The notes under the pieces: model-generated | Told to the model about the DNA's origin: nothing | Seen by the model: the letters and a program-made list of their open reading frames with translations, nothing else | Databases searched by the model: none | Shown: piece after piece, positions 36,457 to 49,344 of the stretch | How positions within the stretch are numbered: the first letter of the stretch is position 1 | Layout: the number at the start of each line of letters is the position of its first letter | DNA from: Annona cherimola | Taxonomy: Eukaryota; Streptophyta; Magnoliopsida; Magnoliales; Annonaceae | NCBI GenBank assembly: GCA_030490835.1 | Contig: CM059975.1 | Coordinates: forward strand, 7,963,579 to 8,027,578 | DNA: 64,000 nt | Direction: 5' to 3' | Translations under genes and position numbers: made by a program

Positions 36457-37493
36457 TCACATTTTCTCGCAATTCCCACGTAGCTTCATTGTCTGGATAT
36501 CGATTCCACTGAACTTTACATATTCAATTATTCTGTTCCTCAACTTTTGCTGCTTATAATCTACAATCTTCAAGGGTCTATCTTCATAGTTCAAATGATC
36601 TTGAATCGGAAGTGATTCAGCGGCAAAAATATGACTGGGGTCAGCCACATATTTCCGAAGCATTGATATATGAAACACATTATGTATTGCGACAAGGGCT
36701 GGTGGCAGTGCTATTCTATAAGCCAAATTCCCAATCTTTTCTAACACTTCAAAAGGACCAATATACCTGGGACTCGATTTTCCCTTCTTTCCAAATCTGG
36801 TAACCCCTTTCATTAGAGTAAATTTGATGAATACATGATCTCCCACTTGAATATTCAGATTCTTCCTTTTGCAGTCTACATAACTTTTCTGTCTACTTTG
36901 CGCTGTCCTCATACATTGGCGAATTACTTGGACTTTCTCTGCCATCCTCTGAGATAAATCAGGGGCTAAACTTCTTACACTCACTTTATTCCAATTCAGA
37001 GGTGTTCTACACCTTCTTCCATACAGCGCTTCAAATGGAGCCATTTGAATATTTGCTTGATAGCTATTATTATATGCAAATTCTGCAATAGATAAATATT
37101 CATCCCATGCTCCTCCAAATTCCAGTGTACACATTCTTAACATATCTTCTAAAATTTGATTGACTCTTTTTGTCTGTCCGTCTGTTTGTGGATGAAATGT
37201 AGTGCTAAACCTTAATTGTGTACCCATTGTCTTATTTAAACTCTTCCAAATTTTAGAAGTAAATGTGGAATATCTATCTGACACAATGGTCTTAGGTACC
37301 CCATGCGATCGCACAATTTCTCTATAGTAAATTCGAGTCAATCTTTCAGCCGTAAAACTTGATTTAATTGAAAGGAAATGTACCACCTTTGATAATCGAT
37401 CAACAATTACCCATATAGAATTATGTCCGCCTTGGGTCCTTTGCAATCCTTCTATAAAGTCCATGGTAATATCATCTCACTTCCACTCGGGTA
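36457..37493 (-). pseudogene. Ty3/gypsy integrase core and C-terminus, inactive
   Basis: Minus-strand frame with the integrase catalytic core: first Asp in MDFIEGL, second Asp in VSDR, and the DGQT motif. The residue 36 positions after the second Asp, normally the catalytic Glu, is Lys (QTKRVNQ). The C-terminal GPFEVLEKIG and NVFHISMLRKY segments are typical of plant gypsy integrases, closest by motif to the Tekay/Del type (inference). A stop codon lies just upstream of MDFIEGL (PEWK then TGA), and a frameshift near 36513 moves the terminal QWNRYPDNEATWELRE segment out of frame. It is separated from its zinc-binding part by the LTR at 37499-39224. Confidence 0.9.
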
Positions 37494-37498
37494 CTTCT

Positions 37499-39224
37499 TG
37501 TTGAAAATATGTGAAAAATAAGCTAAATTTATGTTTTGATGATTAACAAATCAATTTGAGTAAGTCTTGGCTACTAACATGTTTGTGAAAATGTTTAAGG
37601 CATATGCATTTGAAGAAAATAGAGCATGGAAGGCCAAGTCGTTCCCCAAGTCGACTCCAACATCGACTTCAATACGCCAAATCCTTCCAGAGTTGAAAAT
37701 GGGAAGATGAACTGCCGAAGTCGCAAACGAGGTCGACTTCGCATGCGACTTGAGGCGAAGTCGCAGACCAAGTCGACTCCAGCATCGACTTCAAAATGAC
37801 AATTCCTTCCAGAGTTGAAGTCAAGACCCCGAAGTGCCGAAGTTGCACCCCAAGTCGACTCCACTTGCGACTTGAGGTGAAGCCGCAGGCCAAGTCGACT
37901 CCAGTAGCGACTTGGAGGCGTCGTTTTCCGTCCAGAGTTGAAACCAAGATCTGGGGGCACTGAAGTCGCAGACCAAGTCGACTCCAGCATGCGACTTGGG
38001 TGAAGTCGCAGACCAAGTCGACTCCGGCATCGACTTCGATCGGACAGAGGAGAGATTTCAGAAGACAAGTTGGGATTAACTGATTTCAAGACAAACATAT
38101 GAAGACTAATCCAAGTCCAAGCAAGATGCATAAACTCAACCAAGAACTTGTTCAAGATTACATGATTCAAGACTCATGGATTCAAGGCTTGCAAAACATG
38201 GAGCCAAAAGAAACAAGCTAAAGTGAAGACAATGACTCAAAGAAGAACTCAATCAGGGAAGAACAACAAGGGATGAAGAAAACAAAAGCATCCCAAAGAT
38301 TTCAAGTTCATCAAGATAACTTACGAGGTGAAGTCGCATACCGAAGTCGACTCCACCTGCAACTTGGGTCAAGTCGATACCCAAGTCGACCCGACCTGGA
38401 ACTTGAAGTCGCTACGGAAGGCGAAGTCGTACCCGAAGTCGACTCCATCTGCGACTTGGGTGAAGTCGCATCCGAAGTCGACTCCACCTGCGACTTGGGT
38501 CCCAACGGTCGGAAAATATTCGAACGTTGGCGCATTAAATGCGCACCACCTACCTTCAAACGTTCGGATTCCCTCCACAATTATAAAAGGCATTCATTGT
38601 GGACGAAGAAAGTAGCTGAAAATCATTAAGTGTGCATAACTACCATCTTCATGAGCATTAAGTGATTAAGCAAATCCTTAGAAGAAGAACTTTGCTTCAA
38701 ACTGCAAGAGCTCAACTGCTGATCCTTCAAAGCCAACTCAACAAGTTCTTCTCTGCGCCAAACTGCTTCTACACAACTGTAACGTGTAGATTATTTTGTT
38801 ATTATTATTGTTGCTGTGTTGAACTTGATTTAGTTTGAGGAACTAAGATCAAGTGTAAGCAAAGTAGTGTGTGATTGGAGTATAACTCATCACCTACTTG
38901 TGCTGTGATTTGTTGATACCCCCTAGAGCTGGAATCTAGAAGAGAGCAGTGGCTCAAATTGTATTTGAGGAATACAATAGTGGAACCCAAGTCACAAGGA
39001 GTGTGAGCTTGGAAGAGTGGAGTAGGGAGGTTGCCCGAACCACTATAAAAATCTTATGTGCTTAATTTATATTTCTGTTCTCTACATTATATTGCTTTCC
39101 ATTTTGTTTCTTCATTAAGGGGATTAGATTAATCCGGGGTAAAGTTTCTGTTTAAGTTATAAATTTTTAAATACCCAATTCACCCCTCCCCTCTTGGGTA
39201 ATCGCCATTAACTCGGGACCAACA
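37499..39224 (+). mobile_element. 1.73-kb solo LTR with AAGTCG/CGACTT hairpin repeats (copy 1)
   Basis: Starts TGTTGAAAATATGTG and ends GGGACCAACA, with perfect 5-bp TSD CTTCT (37494-37498 and 39225-39229), inside the integrase region of the gypsy element. Two internal zones (about 37640-38040 and 38330-38510) consist of irregular repeats built on AAGTCGACTCCA and TGCGACTT, complementary halves able to form hairpins. A TATA-like ATTATAAAAGGC near 38580 and the CCAATTCACCCCTCCCCTCTTGGGT block near the 3' end support plus orientation. The end motif resembles plant Ty1/copia LTRs (inference). The open frames inside are alternative readings of the repeat. Confidence 0.85.
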
Positions 39225-39235
39225 CTTCTAAGGAC

Positions 39236-40738
39236 TGCAATTTTCCAGACATTTTCTGATAATCCACTTTAACTTTTTGGCAAGTTAAACACTTTGAAAC
39301 ATATTTTGTAATTTTCTTCTTCATATTATTCTACCAATATCCTTGCTTAATATCTCTATACATTTTTGTGCTGCCTGGATGCATCAAAAAAGGAGAAAAT
39401 GAGCTTCTTTCAACAATAAATCTTTCACTTCCCTTGAATTTGGAATGCAAAGACCCTTATACCTATAAATTCCTTGCTCGTCAGCAGTATAATCCAGGTT
39501 TCTCTTATTTTTCATACAATTCATCAATTCTTGCAATTTTGTATCTTTTTGTTGTTCACTTTTAATTTGTTCGAATAGAGTTGACTGCAGCTGCAATTGA
39601 GATAATCGCACTGGTAATCCTGACATACTAACAATTAAATCCATTTACCTCAATTCACGAAGTATTCCTTCTTCTGATGTAAGTAAATGAGCAAGGCTCA
39701 CATTCCGACTTAAGGCATTTGCAACCACGTTAGCCTTTCTGGGATGATAGTGAATGGTTATATCATAATCCTTCAATAATTTCAACCATCTTCTCTGTCT
39801 CATATTTAATTCATTTTGTGTGAAAATGTATTTGAGACTCTTGTGGTCTGTATATATTTCACATTTCTCACCATACAAGTAATGTCTTCAAATTTTGAGA
39901 GCAAATACTACAACTGCTAATTCCAGATCATGTATTGGATAATTTAGTTCATTGGGTTTCAGTTTTCTGGAAGCATACGCAATTAACCTATCTTTCTGCA
40001 TTAACACACACCCCAAACCCTGATGAGATGCATCACTATAAATCACAAAATTCTCACTACTATCCAGAATTGTTAACACTGGTTATTGAATCAACCTTTG
40101 TTTAAGTTCTAGGAAACTTGACTCGCAATCATCGGTCCATTTATATTTAACTTTTTTTCGAGTTAACTTAGTGAGTGGTGCGGATAATTTAGAAAATCCC
40201 TCAACAAATCTCCGATAATAACCAGTTAATTCCAGAAACTCCGTACTTTAGTTGCTGTGGTTGGCCTTGGCCATTTCATTACAGCTTCTGTTTTCTGTGG
40301 GTCCACTCTGATTCCTTCAACAGAGATGATATGCCCCAAAAATGTAACTTACGTTAGCTAAAAATCACATTTCTTTAATTTAGCATACAACATTTCTACC
40401 CTTAACCGATTTAATACGATCCGCAAATGCTCACAGTGTTCTTCCTTTGACTTAGAATAAATTAATATATCATCAATGAACACCACTACAATTTTGTCCA
40501 AATATTCTCGAAATACTCTGTTCATGAGATCCATAAATACTGCAGGGGCATTGGTTAACCCAAAAGGCATTACCAAAAATTCATAATGTCCATATCTTGT
40601 CCTGAACGCTGTCTTTGAGATGTCCTGCGAGCTCACTCTAAGCTGATGATAACCCTATTGCAAGTCAATTTTAGAAAACACTACGGCCCCATTAAGCTGA
40701 TCGATTGGATTGAATGCCACCAACAGCCCGGAACTAAA
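39236..40738 (-). pseudogene. Ty3/gypsy reverse transcriptase, RNase H and integrase zinc domain, inactive
   Basis: Minus-strand remnants in the order RT, RNase H, integrase N-terminus. RT lies at 40738-40358, with [12 protein letters not shown] and FIDDILIYS (the catalytic Asp pair is kept). RNase H lies at 40079-39645, with VIYSDAS and the DHKSLKYI and [14 protein letters not shown] segments. The linker follows at 39644-39384, then a zinc-finger remnant (KCLTCQKVK) near 39290. Stops interrupt the frame, for example within the DLQ-GYHQL motif near 40665. Homology ends near 40738, so the N-terminal RT, protease, gag and the 5' LTR are missing. Confidence 0.9.
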
Positions 40739-42352
40739 TCCTTCATCTAAAATGAAGAGTTTTTGAGAATTTAAAAGTGTATCTAAGTTTAAACATAATG
40801 TGATAGGTCTTAAAACTTATAAAAATGTTACCATAAGCCCAAAAAAAAAACTTTGTCTATATAAGCATGATGATGAGTAATCCTCGATACTAGGTGGCTA
40901 GCAGTTGGTTGCTTTTTTCATATATGAAAGGCAGTTGCTTGCTTTGATTTAATAGAAACAATTATGCTCTCCCTGTGCTATATTTTTACAACAAACTTTA
41001 TTTTTGGAAAGGAAATTAACAAAGTTCATTGGTAATTATTTTTACCAATGATGTATACACAAAGAAAATTTGTTATGAAAAGTTAAAATTTAGTTGTTAA
41101 AAAACCTAATTGTCAATAATTTATGGCGTATTCTATAGAGTAATCATTAAGAAAATATTTGGTTATCAATCGTTTATGATTTTTTATTTGGGCAAACTTT
41201 TGATTGGATTACCAAAATATTATTATAAGCATTAACATAAGTTTTAAAAAAATTTCAAGAAAGTATCATTATAAGCGAGAAAATTTTCTTTCATATATGC
41301 ATTTTTTTGCTAAATAAAGATTTTTTTTCCCTTTGCTAAGGTGAAGAAATGTATTTTCTAGTATTGATATCTCTGTAGAAAAAGAAATGGCTAATTTGGT
41401 TGTCATTGCTACAATGGTAACCAAATTAGCAACAAATTCCATCGCTAAAAATAAAATTCGTTGCAGCGTTTAGAGGTTAACTATCTTCCTTGGTCATTAA
41501 ATAAGAACAGGATCGATGTTTCTCAGCAACGTGCAGGGAGGCAGCTCAATTTTTTATCCATGAATACTAGCGAGCTTACTAGTAAAATATTTTCTCTAAA
41601 ATGATGGTAAAACTGCTTAGACATAAAAGCAAATGATGGTGAAACTGCTCAAACATAAAAGCTAAAGATCTCATCATCATCACAACTGTGGTGAAAAAGG
41701 CCTATGGAAAATTGAAAACACAATAAGCGAATCGTCCCGCAACTACTTATGTAGTATAGTGTAAAAAAATTGAAAATTTTCATTTTCATAAGGATAGAAC
41801 GGATTCATGTGAAAGAAAGGAAATATTCATGCTTCTAGAAAGATAAATTCAACTTAACTTTTTTTTATTTATATAGTTTTATTTTCAAAATCCAACCGGT
41901 TCAAAGCTCTCCCAACTTCAACTCCACTTTGATAAAGTACTTGTGAAAAATGGCTGCCTCATCTGCATATCTTTTAAATTCACGTGACATTTTAATTATT
42001 CTAACAATCTCGACCATTCTACTTATTAAAGCAAAATTCCTTGTATAATGGCTTAGAACTGAATCGCACACTGAAAAGAAAAAAAAATTTAAAAATTTAT
42101 AAGTGGATCTAAGGTTAAACATAATGTGGTCTAAGGTTAAACATAATGTGATGTGTTTTAAATATAGTCTAAGCTTAAATGTAATATAAGGATTTACATT
42201 TTCCGCTCAATCTAAGTTAAGAACCTTAGGTCTAGTAACTTTAAGACTATATATTAGAATGGTGAATGTGTATTTTAAGAAGAAAAGATAAGAATATGTA
42301 ATGATTACTTTTAAAGGTAAATTCCTCTTAAAACCACAATATTTGACTATAT

Positions 42353-42662
42353 ATTTTTTGAGTATGATTTATACATCATGATGTATTTTAGGCTAAAATA
42401 CAACATTCAATTATTTTAATAACTAGCTTAAAATCAAGGTTTTTAAGGGGTGCAAAAGACTTAAATTCCATTGAAATTGATATTTTTTAAAAAATCAAAA
42501 ATAAATATGTGAAATTATTGTAAAATGAAAAAATTTTCTATATAAATTAAATACACTTAGGAAAACATATTTATAACGAAAAATCAAAAAATATAACTAA
42601 TTGTTAAAATAATCGAATGTTGTATTTTAGCCTAAAATACATTATAATGTATATAATCATAC
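42353..42662. mobile_element. Foldback MITE, isolated copy
   Basis: GAGTATGATTTATACATCATG at the left and the complement near 42625-42660 form terminal inverted repeats of about 55 bp. The interior matches the family at 15310. Confidence 0.7.
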
Positions 42663-43057
42663 TCCTACATTTTCTACACGTACAATATTTTAGAAATTTT
42701 CTCAATACTCATAATATTTCAACCCTAGTTTCTTACATGTGCATATCATAATAGATAGCCTAAATGATCATCTACATGTGAAAATTTTCCTATTGAAATC
42801 ATTACAACATCCTAACTACGTTTCCCCTTTCTTTCCCTTCTCTTTTATTTGCTACTATAAAATATTAAAAAATAATAATAAATATTTAAGTTGACTGGTC
42901 AAAATCCACATAAGATATCCTACGTAGCAATTATTGACCTTTTGACCAACTAAGCTAAATAGTTAATAATGTGTTTTGCTCAATTATTATTTATATTAGT
43001 CGCGAGTTATATTTATATTTATATTTTTAGATATTATTTTAGTAATCCATGCATCTC

Positions 43058-43190
43058 GGTTGACATACAGGTGATTCAATAGCCTTAGAGGTCTAGAGTT
43101 CAAATAAAAAATTCCATAGACAAATAATTAATTTTTGTATTTTTGTCTTCCCAAGGCTTGTGGGCCCCGCAAGATAAAATAAGATAAATA
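43058..43190 (+). mobile_element. Possible degenerate SINE
   Basis: CTCGGTTGACATACAGG near 43055 resembles an A box and GAGTTCAAAT near 43099 a B box, with spacing similar to the element at 26046. It is diverged and has no visible TSD. Confidence 0.35.
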
Positions 43191-44233
43191 TCATATCTAA
43201 TAAGATGTGATTGGAAATTGAATTTAGGTTAAAGTAATAGGATTTTATCGTTTATTTCTGGTAAGGGTGCCTGATTTTTTATTTATGAAGTTATGCGCTG
43301 TTGAGAATTCATCAGATGTCGGGAGTCCTGAAGCTTCAAATTTGGTTTCAACGAAATTCCCAATAAAAGCAACAAGCATGTTGGTTGCTTTTGTGAAGTT
43401 CGTTTTTGGAAAAGTTGAAACCGACACACAAATGTACTTATGATAGGACTTTTTTTTATTATTTTATTTCTTTTGCTCCTTGAAGGAGTTGTGGGGAAAA
43501 ACAATAGAGTAATAGGCCAAAGTAATTTTCAAAATTTTGATCCAGCAACAATGTTGGCTGGCTATCAGAGGCCATGCAAGGCCCATTCACGGTGAGAGTA
43601 GTGATGATGTGGGATATTGTGGATCTTCTAATTTATTTAGGTGATTTAATTCTAATTTTATGATTAAATAGTTTATTTCTATATTTTTTATGCTTTTGGA
43701 CTCAATGGAAGGGTTTGATTTTGCATTTGAGGCTTAATTTTTAAGTTATCAAATTAAATGATTATTTTTATCATTTAGTTAAGTTTTAATTGAGACATTA
43801 TCCATTTTCAAATAATTGTCTACTTTCTAGTCATGTTAGGACTAACCTATTATTTTTATAAGTATAACAATTCAAGTGGAACACTAGAGATTTGCTTGAA
43901 GATTTTTCAAGAACAGTTATTTTATTTTATTCAAAATTATTTAAAGGCATGTTTTGCAAATAATGGACAAGTTTTTTTTATTTGTGTCTTAGATGTAATA
44001 ATGGGAACATGACTAGTGAAAGTAAATTTTAAATTTATTTATGAAATTATAATAATTAATTTTACCATAAATGTGTGATTGATCTTGGGAATTTGCATTA
44101 AATACATGACCCATGATCACCTTTCTGGACCGGTATGTTACAACTACTCTTACGATTTTCCCCTCCCATCTTCAGTTGTCCTTATTCTCTCAGGAGATTG
44201 TCTACTCGAAGTTCTCTTTGAAAGCTTGTTCCT

Positions 44234-44305
44234 CCATTTTTTGCATTGGGTTGTGGGTGCCCAATGCATTCTCCTCCATTTGCTGCATTGGGTTGTGGCT
44301 ACCCA
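44234..44305. repeat. Short tandem duplication
   Basis: CCATTTTTTGCATTGGGTTG and CCATTTGCTGCATTGGGTTG repeat about 40 bp apart, each followed by a GCCCAATG/ACCCAACG palindromic tail. Confidence 0.55.
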
Positions 44306-44977
44306 ACGTCAAATTCAATGATTTGTGTAGCATCAAAATCAACGATTTAGATCAGAGAAGTTTGGAGTTCTAGTATAATAGTTCAATTGAAACAATGCCT
44401 CAACCCAAGCACATAGAAAGCATAGCTCTTACTAGTTGGCACATGCATAAAATATTTTCTCATGAATTATAAGAAATGATAAAATTTTATACGGACTAAA
44501 GAAAGCTAATAGCTTCTCTTAGTTGATGCATCACATGTAATAGGCCATCATGGCACTCATCATGGTGATTTATGAATCCTTGCCATGAAAATATACTTTC
44601 TATCTTCTCACGCAAAACACATTCATGAATTTTCCGCATAATTTATATTTATTCATTAGAAGAATGAATCCATGATGTCCAACGGAGATGAAGAAAGGCG
44701 CAGTAATGAGGATAAGAAGATGACGTATTAGGGGTTGATTTGGTAACCTTTTCTATTTCTTCCATCGCTAGGCAATTTGGGTATTTGAAAACAAGAGCTG
44801 GAATTTGAGCAATTTGCTCATGAACTTGCCAACCTCGCATTCCATCCTCATGAAACTAGTGGCCTCCTTCTTCTTGTCCCACTTTAGCTGCCATTAATGG
44901 TGAGCACATTCTCCTCCTCCACCTACATCTTGATGTTGGAGGATTTGAGGCTCCGCATGTCGATAATAAAGATCTAG

Positions 44978-47066
44978 TGTTAAATGGTGAGAAAATCCTA
45001 CATTGACTTGAAGAGTTCTCAATTTATATGTATAGAAATAGATTTCCTGACTTGGCTAGTCATTTTGGGATAGAACCAGCCTATTTTCTGTTGGAAATAT
45101 GTGGAAAACAAGCTAAATCTATGTTTTGATGATTAACAAATCAATTTGAGTAAGTCTTGGCTACTAACACGTTTGTGGAAATATTTAAGGCATATACATT
45201 TGAAGAAAATAAAGCATGGAAGGCCAAGTCGTTCTCCAAGTCGACCCCAAGATCGACTTCAAGAAGCCAAATCTGTCCAGAGTTGAAAATGGGAGAAGAA
45301 CAAGTGAAGTCGCAGGCCAAGTCGACTCCACTTGCGAAGTCGACTCCAGCATCGACTTCAGTCGGGAAAATCACTCCAGAGCTGAATTTGGGATGAAAGA
45401 ATGCCGAAGTCGCAAACGAAGTCGACTCCAGTTGCGACTTGGGCGAAGTTGCGGACGAAGTCGACCCCAAGTGCGACTTGAGTTTTTCCAAGATCAAAGA
45501 TGCAGATTCAAGCTCATTCCCAAGATCAACTTAAGATCTCTCAAGACCAAATCAAGGATACAAGCTCTTTATCAAAATCAAGTTTATCAAGTCCAAGGCA
45601 AAGATTCAAGCATGCTCCAAGATGAAGAAATAATCAAGTCATGAAGATCAATATGAATCAGAAGCAAGCAAGGTGCATGAATCTACCATGCAAGATTCAA
45701 GTTCTTCAAAGATTCACAAGGTTCAAGCTAATCCAAGAAGAATCAAAGTCAAGCTCTTCAAGAATCACAAGATCTACAAGTATAAGGAGTCATTCTAGAA
45801 TGAAAGCAACTAAGGGAAGAAAGCCAAACAAGATAGAAGCAAATCAATGAGGATCAAAGCATATTTTGCAAAGACCAAGTCAAGTCGCAACCCAAGTCGA
45901 CTCCATGATCGACTTGAGTTGAAGTCTGAAGCCAAAGTCGACTCAAGACTCCGACTTGAAACCTGAAGAGGCGAAGTCGCACCCGAAGTCGACTTCACCT
46001 GCGACTTGGGTCAAGTCGATACCCAAGTCGATCCGACCTGGAACTTGAAATTGCGACGGAGAGGCGAAGTCGCACCCGAAGTCGACTCCATCTGCGACTT
46101 GGGTGAAGTCGACTCCGCCTGCGACTTGGGTCGCAACGGTCGGATAATTTTTGAACGTTGGCGCATTAAATGCGCGCCACCTACCTTCTAACGTTCGGAT
46201 TCCCTCCAAAATTATAAAAGGCATTCATGGTGGACGAGGAAAGTAGCTGAGAATCATTAAGTGTGCTTAACTCCTATATTCAAGAGCTCTAAAGAGATCA
46301 AGTCATTCAAAGAGGAAGAACTTCACTTCAAATTGCAAGAGCTATATTTTTGAATCTTCAAAGCCTACATTACGAGTTCTTCTCTGCGCCAAATTGTTTC
46401 TACACATCTGTAAAGTGTAGACTTCTTTTATTTCATTTTGATTGTATTGAACTTGTTCTAGTTTGAGGAGCTAGGATCAAGTGTAAGCAAAGTAGTGTGT
46501 GATTGGAGTGGAACTCATCACCTACTTGTGCTGTGTTGTGTTGAAGCCCCCTAGAGCTGGAATCTAGAAGAGAGCAGTGACTCTAATTGTATTTGAAGAA
46601 TACAATAGTGGAACCCAAGTCACAAAGAGTGTGAGCTTGGAAGAGTGGAGTAGGGAGGTTGCCCGAACCACTATAAAAATCTTGTGTGTTTGATTTATAT
46701 TTCTGCTCTCTACATTATAATTGCTTTCAACTTCATTTCTTCTATAAAGGGGACTAAACTTTCAAGGGGTTAAGTTTTTAAGTTACCGAAGAAATTTTTA
46801 AGAACCCAATTCACCCCTCCCCTCTTGGGTTTTGCCATTAACTGGGGACCAACATTTTCAACATGGTATAAAAGTCAGACCCAAGCCTGTTTGTGTTTAT
46901 CCCCAGATATATGTCTACATCTCTATCCCAAGGCTGAAATGGTGTGTTAAGTGGTAAGAAAATCTCACACTGTAAAGAGACTTGAAGAGTTCTTAATTTA
47001 TATGTATGAGAATAAGCTTCCCAACTTAGCTAGTCATTTTGGAATAAAACTATCCCATTTTCAACA
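44978..47066 (+). mobile_element. TRIM element interrupted by a nested LTR
   Basis: LTR 1 is 44978-45088 plus 46860-46863 (about 115 bp, TGTTAAATGGTGAG ... TTTTCAACA), cut four bases from its end by the element at 45089-46854. A primer-binding-like TGGTATAAAAG starts directly after it at 46864, followed by an internal domain of about 80 bp with no coding capacity. LTR 2 is 46945-47066 (TGTTAAGTGGTAAG ... TTTTCAACA). This matches the terminal-repeat-retrotransposon-in-miniature design. I see no matching TSD (TCTAG versus CATAA). Confidence 0.75.
45089..46854 (+). mobile_element. 1.77-kb solo LTR with AAGTCG/CGACTT hairpin repeats (copy 2)
   Basis: Same family and orientation as 37499-39224: TGTTGGAAATATGTG start, GGGACCAACA end, a TATA-like ATTATAAAAGGC near 46210, and repeat zones at about 45230-45480 and 45890-46130. 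Perfect TSD TTTTC (45084-45088 and 46855-46859). The insertion falls within the last nine bases of a TRIM LTR. Confidence 0.87.
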
Positions 47067-47360
47067 CATAAGACTTAGGGTATTTGGTTGAACCGAAGGC
47101 ATGTCACGATTGAAGAGGGCCGAATTTGGTCATCCGAGTGTTGCTGCTAGATTTTATAGAAGAGTTGGATCTGAGCAAGGTAGAGGCAACCAAACTTGAT
47201 GGATGTAATATCTTACCACTGCTGGAGGAGATGAAGATGCAATACCTAGACTCGACATGGGTCCCATTACAGTTGATCTAACTTCCCAAGTTTCCTTGCT
47301 AAGTTAGGTAGAATGTTTAGTACCATATGGTCTTATAACAAGTAAAATACAGTAATTAAT

Positions 47361-49210
47361 TGTAACAGCCGTGTGTTCTATGAATTATGGGCCATGCAGG
47401 TAACGGATGAAATAATGGGCCACGCAGGAAACGGTGGAGATTAATAGCCTTAATCTCAGCCATTTAGCAAATTAATTAGTATAAAATTGGGATACATGAT
47501 GTGGGTTCGGCCATTTGAAGGAGAACTTGAGCACAGAAGGAGCTTACGAAGGAGGAAGAAAGAGTTTTTGTAGGTAAGTTGCGTTGAACCATTTGTCTGT
47601 TAATCTAGTTCATTTTATATTATACACAAGTTATTTCTCAGATCTAATTCATTCATAATATTTCTAACACGGTTAATTAGTAACAGGAGCATTATTAGAA
47701 GCTTTGGTATTGCAATTTTACTTATTTCAATAAAGAGTAGCAAATAAAGGGTATAAAATGCTATATAATGAAATAAACGTACTTCTGGGTATAATCAGAG
47801 AATTTTGACCATACAGTAATGAGATAATTATATATTTAGCTTGCCTGAAAAATTTCAACTTGATCAGACTTATAGATTTTTAGATATAGTAATTTTTATC
47901 AAGATTTAGTGTGGTGAATATGTATTTTAAGGATAAAACACAAAAAAATAATTTCAGAAAAATTCAGATGTAAAAATAATAATCTGAACCATTACAAACA
48001 TTATTCGAGAAATTTTACGGCATATATGATTAATTAATTTTGTTAAAAATTAGTTTACATAGCTATTTGGAGTGATATTTAATTTTAACCCTTTATTAAA
48101 CTCTTTATGTCAAATCTGATGATAAAGATGTTATTTTGAGAAATTGACCATCCAGATTATAAAACATGATTTTATAAGTTTACCTCAAAAATTTCAGATC
48201 AAACAGACATTTATATTAAGAGATATAAGTTATTGTATTCGGAAAATTCGGACCATTGAAATAAATAAAAAAATTTCTGTACTAGTGGGCTAAGCCCATC
48301 TGGACGAGCCCAGTGAACCAGAAAGCCCAGAAACAAGTCCACTAGTCCCAAGCCCACAGAAATTAAGACTAATTTCAGAAACCAAGCCTAGCCCACACAG
48401 CCCACCAACTTGATCCACTAGCCTGGCCCAATTTTCAAGCAAATGACCCAGCCCACCTGTGCTAGCCCAGCACAGGTCTGGCCCACAGCCCACCGGCCGG
48501 CCGGCCAGCGAAAAAAATTTAAAATAAATACAGAAAAATTAGAAAAAAAATATAGAAATTTATGAAAATACCCAGAAAATTAAAGTCAATATTTAGAAGC
48601 TTAAATGAGTTTAAACTTATAATTTTTATTAAAAAATGAAATTATCTAAAAGGTGTGATGCTATAAAAATAAATAAATAAATTATGAAAAATTACAAAAA
48701 AAATAATATGAAAAATTTAAAGAAGTATTTAAAGAAGTATGAGTCCAAATTTATTTTTATATAAGAAATAAAGTTTTTTTAAAGTGTAATAATATGAGAA
48801 TAAATAGGAAAAATAGAATTTTTGATCGATTAAAATTATGAGAAATTTTGGGAAAGTCATAAATGAAATTTTAAATAATATTTATGAAAACCAAAGTAAA
48901 ATAATGAACATATTGTGATGAAAATGAGGGAAAGAGACTTGAGGCTATGAAATGTGATTATTTATTTAAATTGAAATTTTCTTTCAAGTTGGTTTATTCA
49001 AATATGAGCATTATTATTTCAAAATCATGTAAGTAGTGAATTTAGGTGGTGCATTAATCACAATGCATGAGCATGATGCATAATTGCATATTGGGTTTGC
49101 TGCCAAGGAGTAAAGTAGTATGGTAGTACCTGGGTAGCGACCTTAGGAGATTTTATTCTCATATTGATATAGTACCTTATTCGTAACACCTCAAAAGGTG
49201 GGGTGTTACA
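47361..49210 (+). mobile_element. 1.85-kb solo LTR, inverted relative of the 5973 LTR
   Basis: Starts TGTAACAGCC and ends GGTGGGGTGTTACA, with perfect 5-bp TSD TTAAT (47356-47360 and 49211-49215). Read on the opposite strand it aligns with 5973-8440, including the GGGCTAAGCCCA-type motifs and the CTCAAAAGGTGGGGTGTTACA end. It was inserted into B' close to where the GLP remnant begins; unit B has no insertion there (17485-17490). Confidence 0.85.
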
Positions 49211-49344
49211 TTAATTAGGAAAGTTCTTAGGGGGTGATTGGTCCTTTGTAAAGCATTGGAAAGTGATTGGAGTTAGATGGGATATGCTACATGTACACTG
49301 TTAGGGCGAACTATTAATGAAATAAGGCTTACATTGATGAAGAA

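Larger units (their letters stand above)
40739..44977. other. Gene-free stretch right of the gypsy remnant
   Basis: Contains the dispersed repeat at 41040-41330, a short direct repeat of GGTTAAACATAATGTG near 42115-42150, the foldback MITE at 42353 and a possible SINE at 43058. Open frames of 60-86 residues at 43245-44840 show no known domain. I see no gene. Confidence 0.45.

Noticed and set aside
37595..38170. Open frames of up to 191 residues with repeated VDLVCDF/STWSATS phrases
   Set aside because: They are readings of the AAGTCGACTCC repeat in three frames within an LTR, not a protein family.
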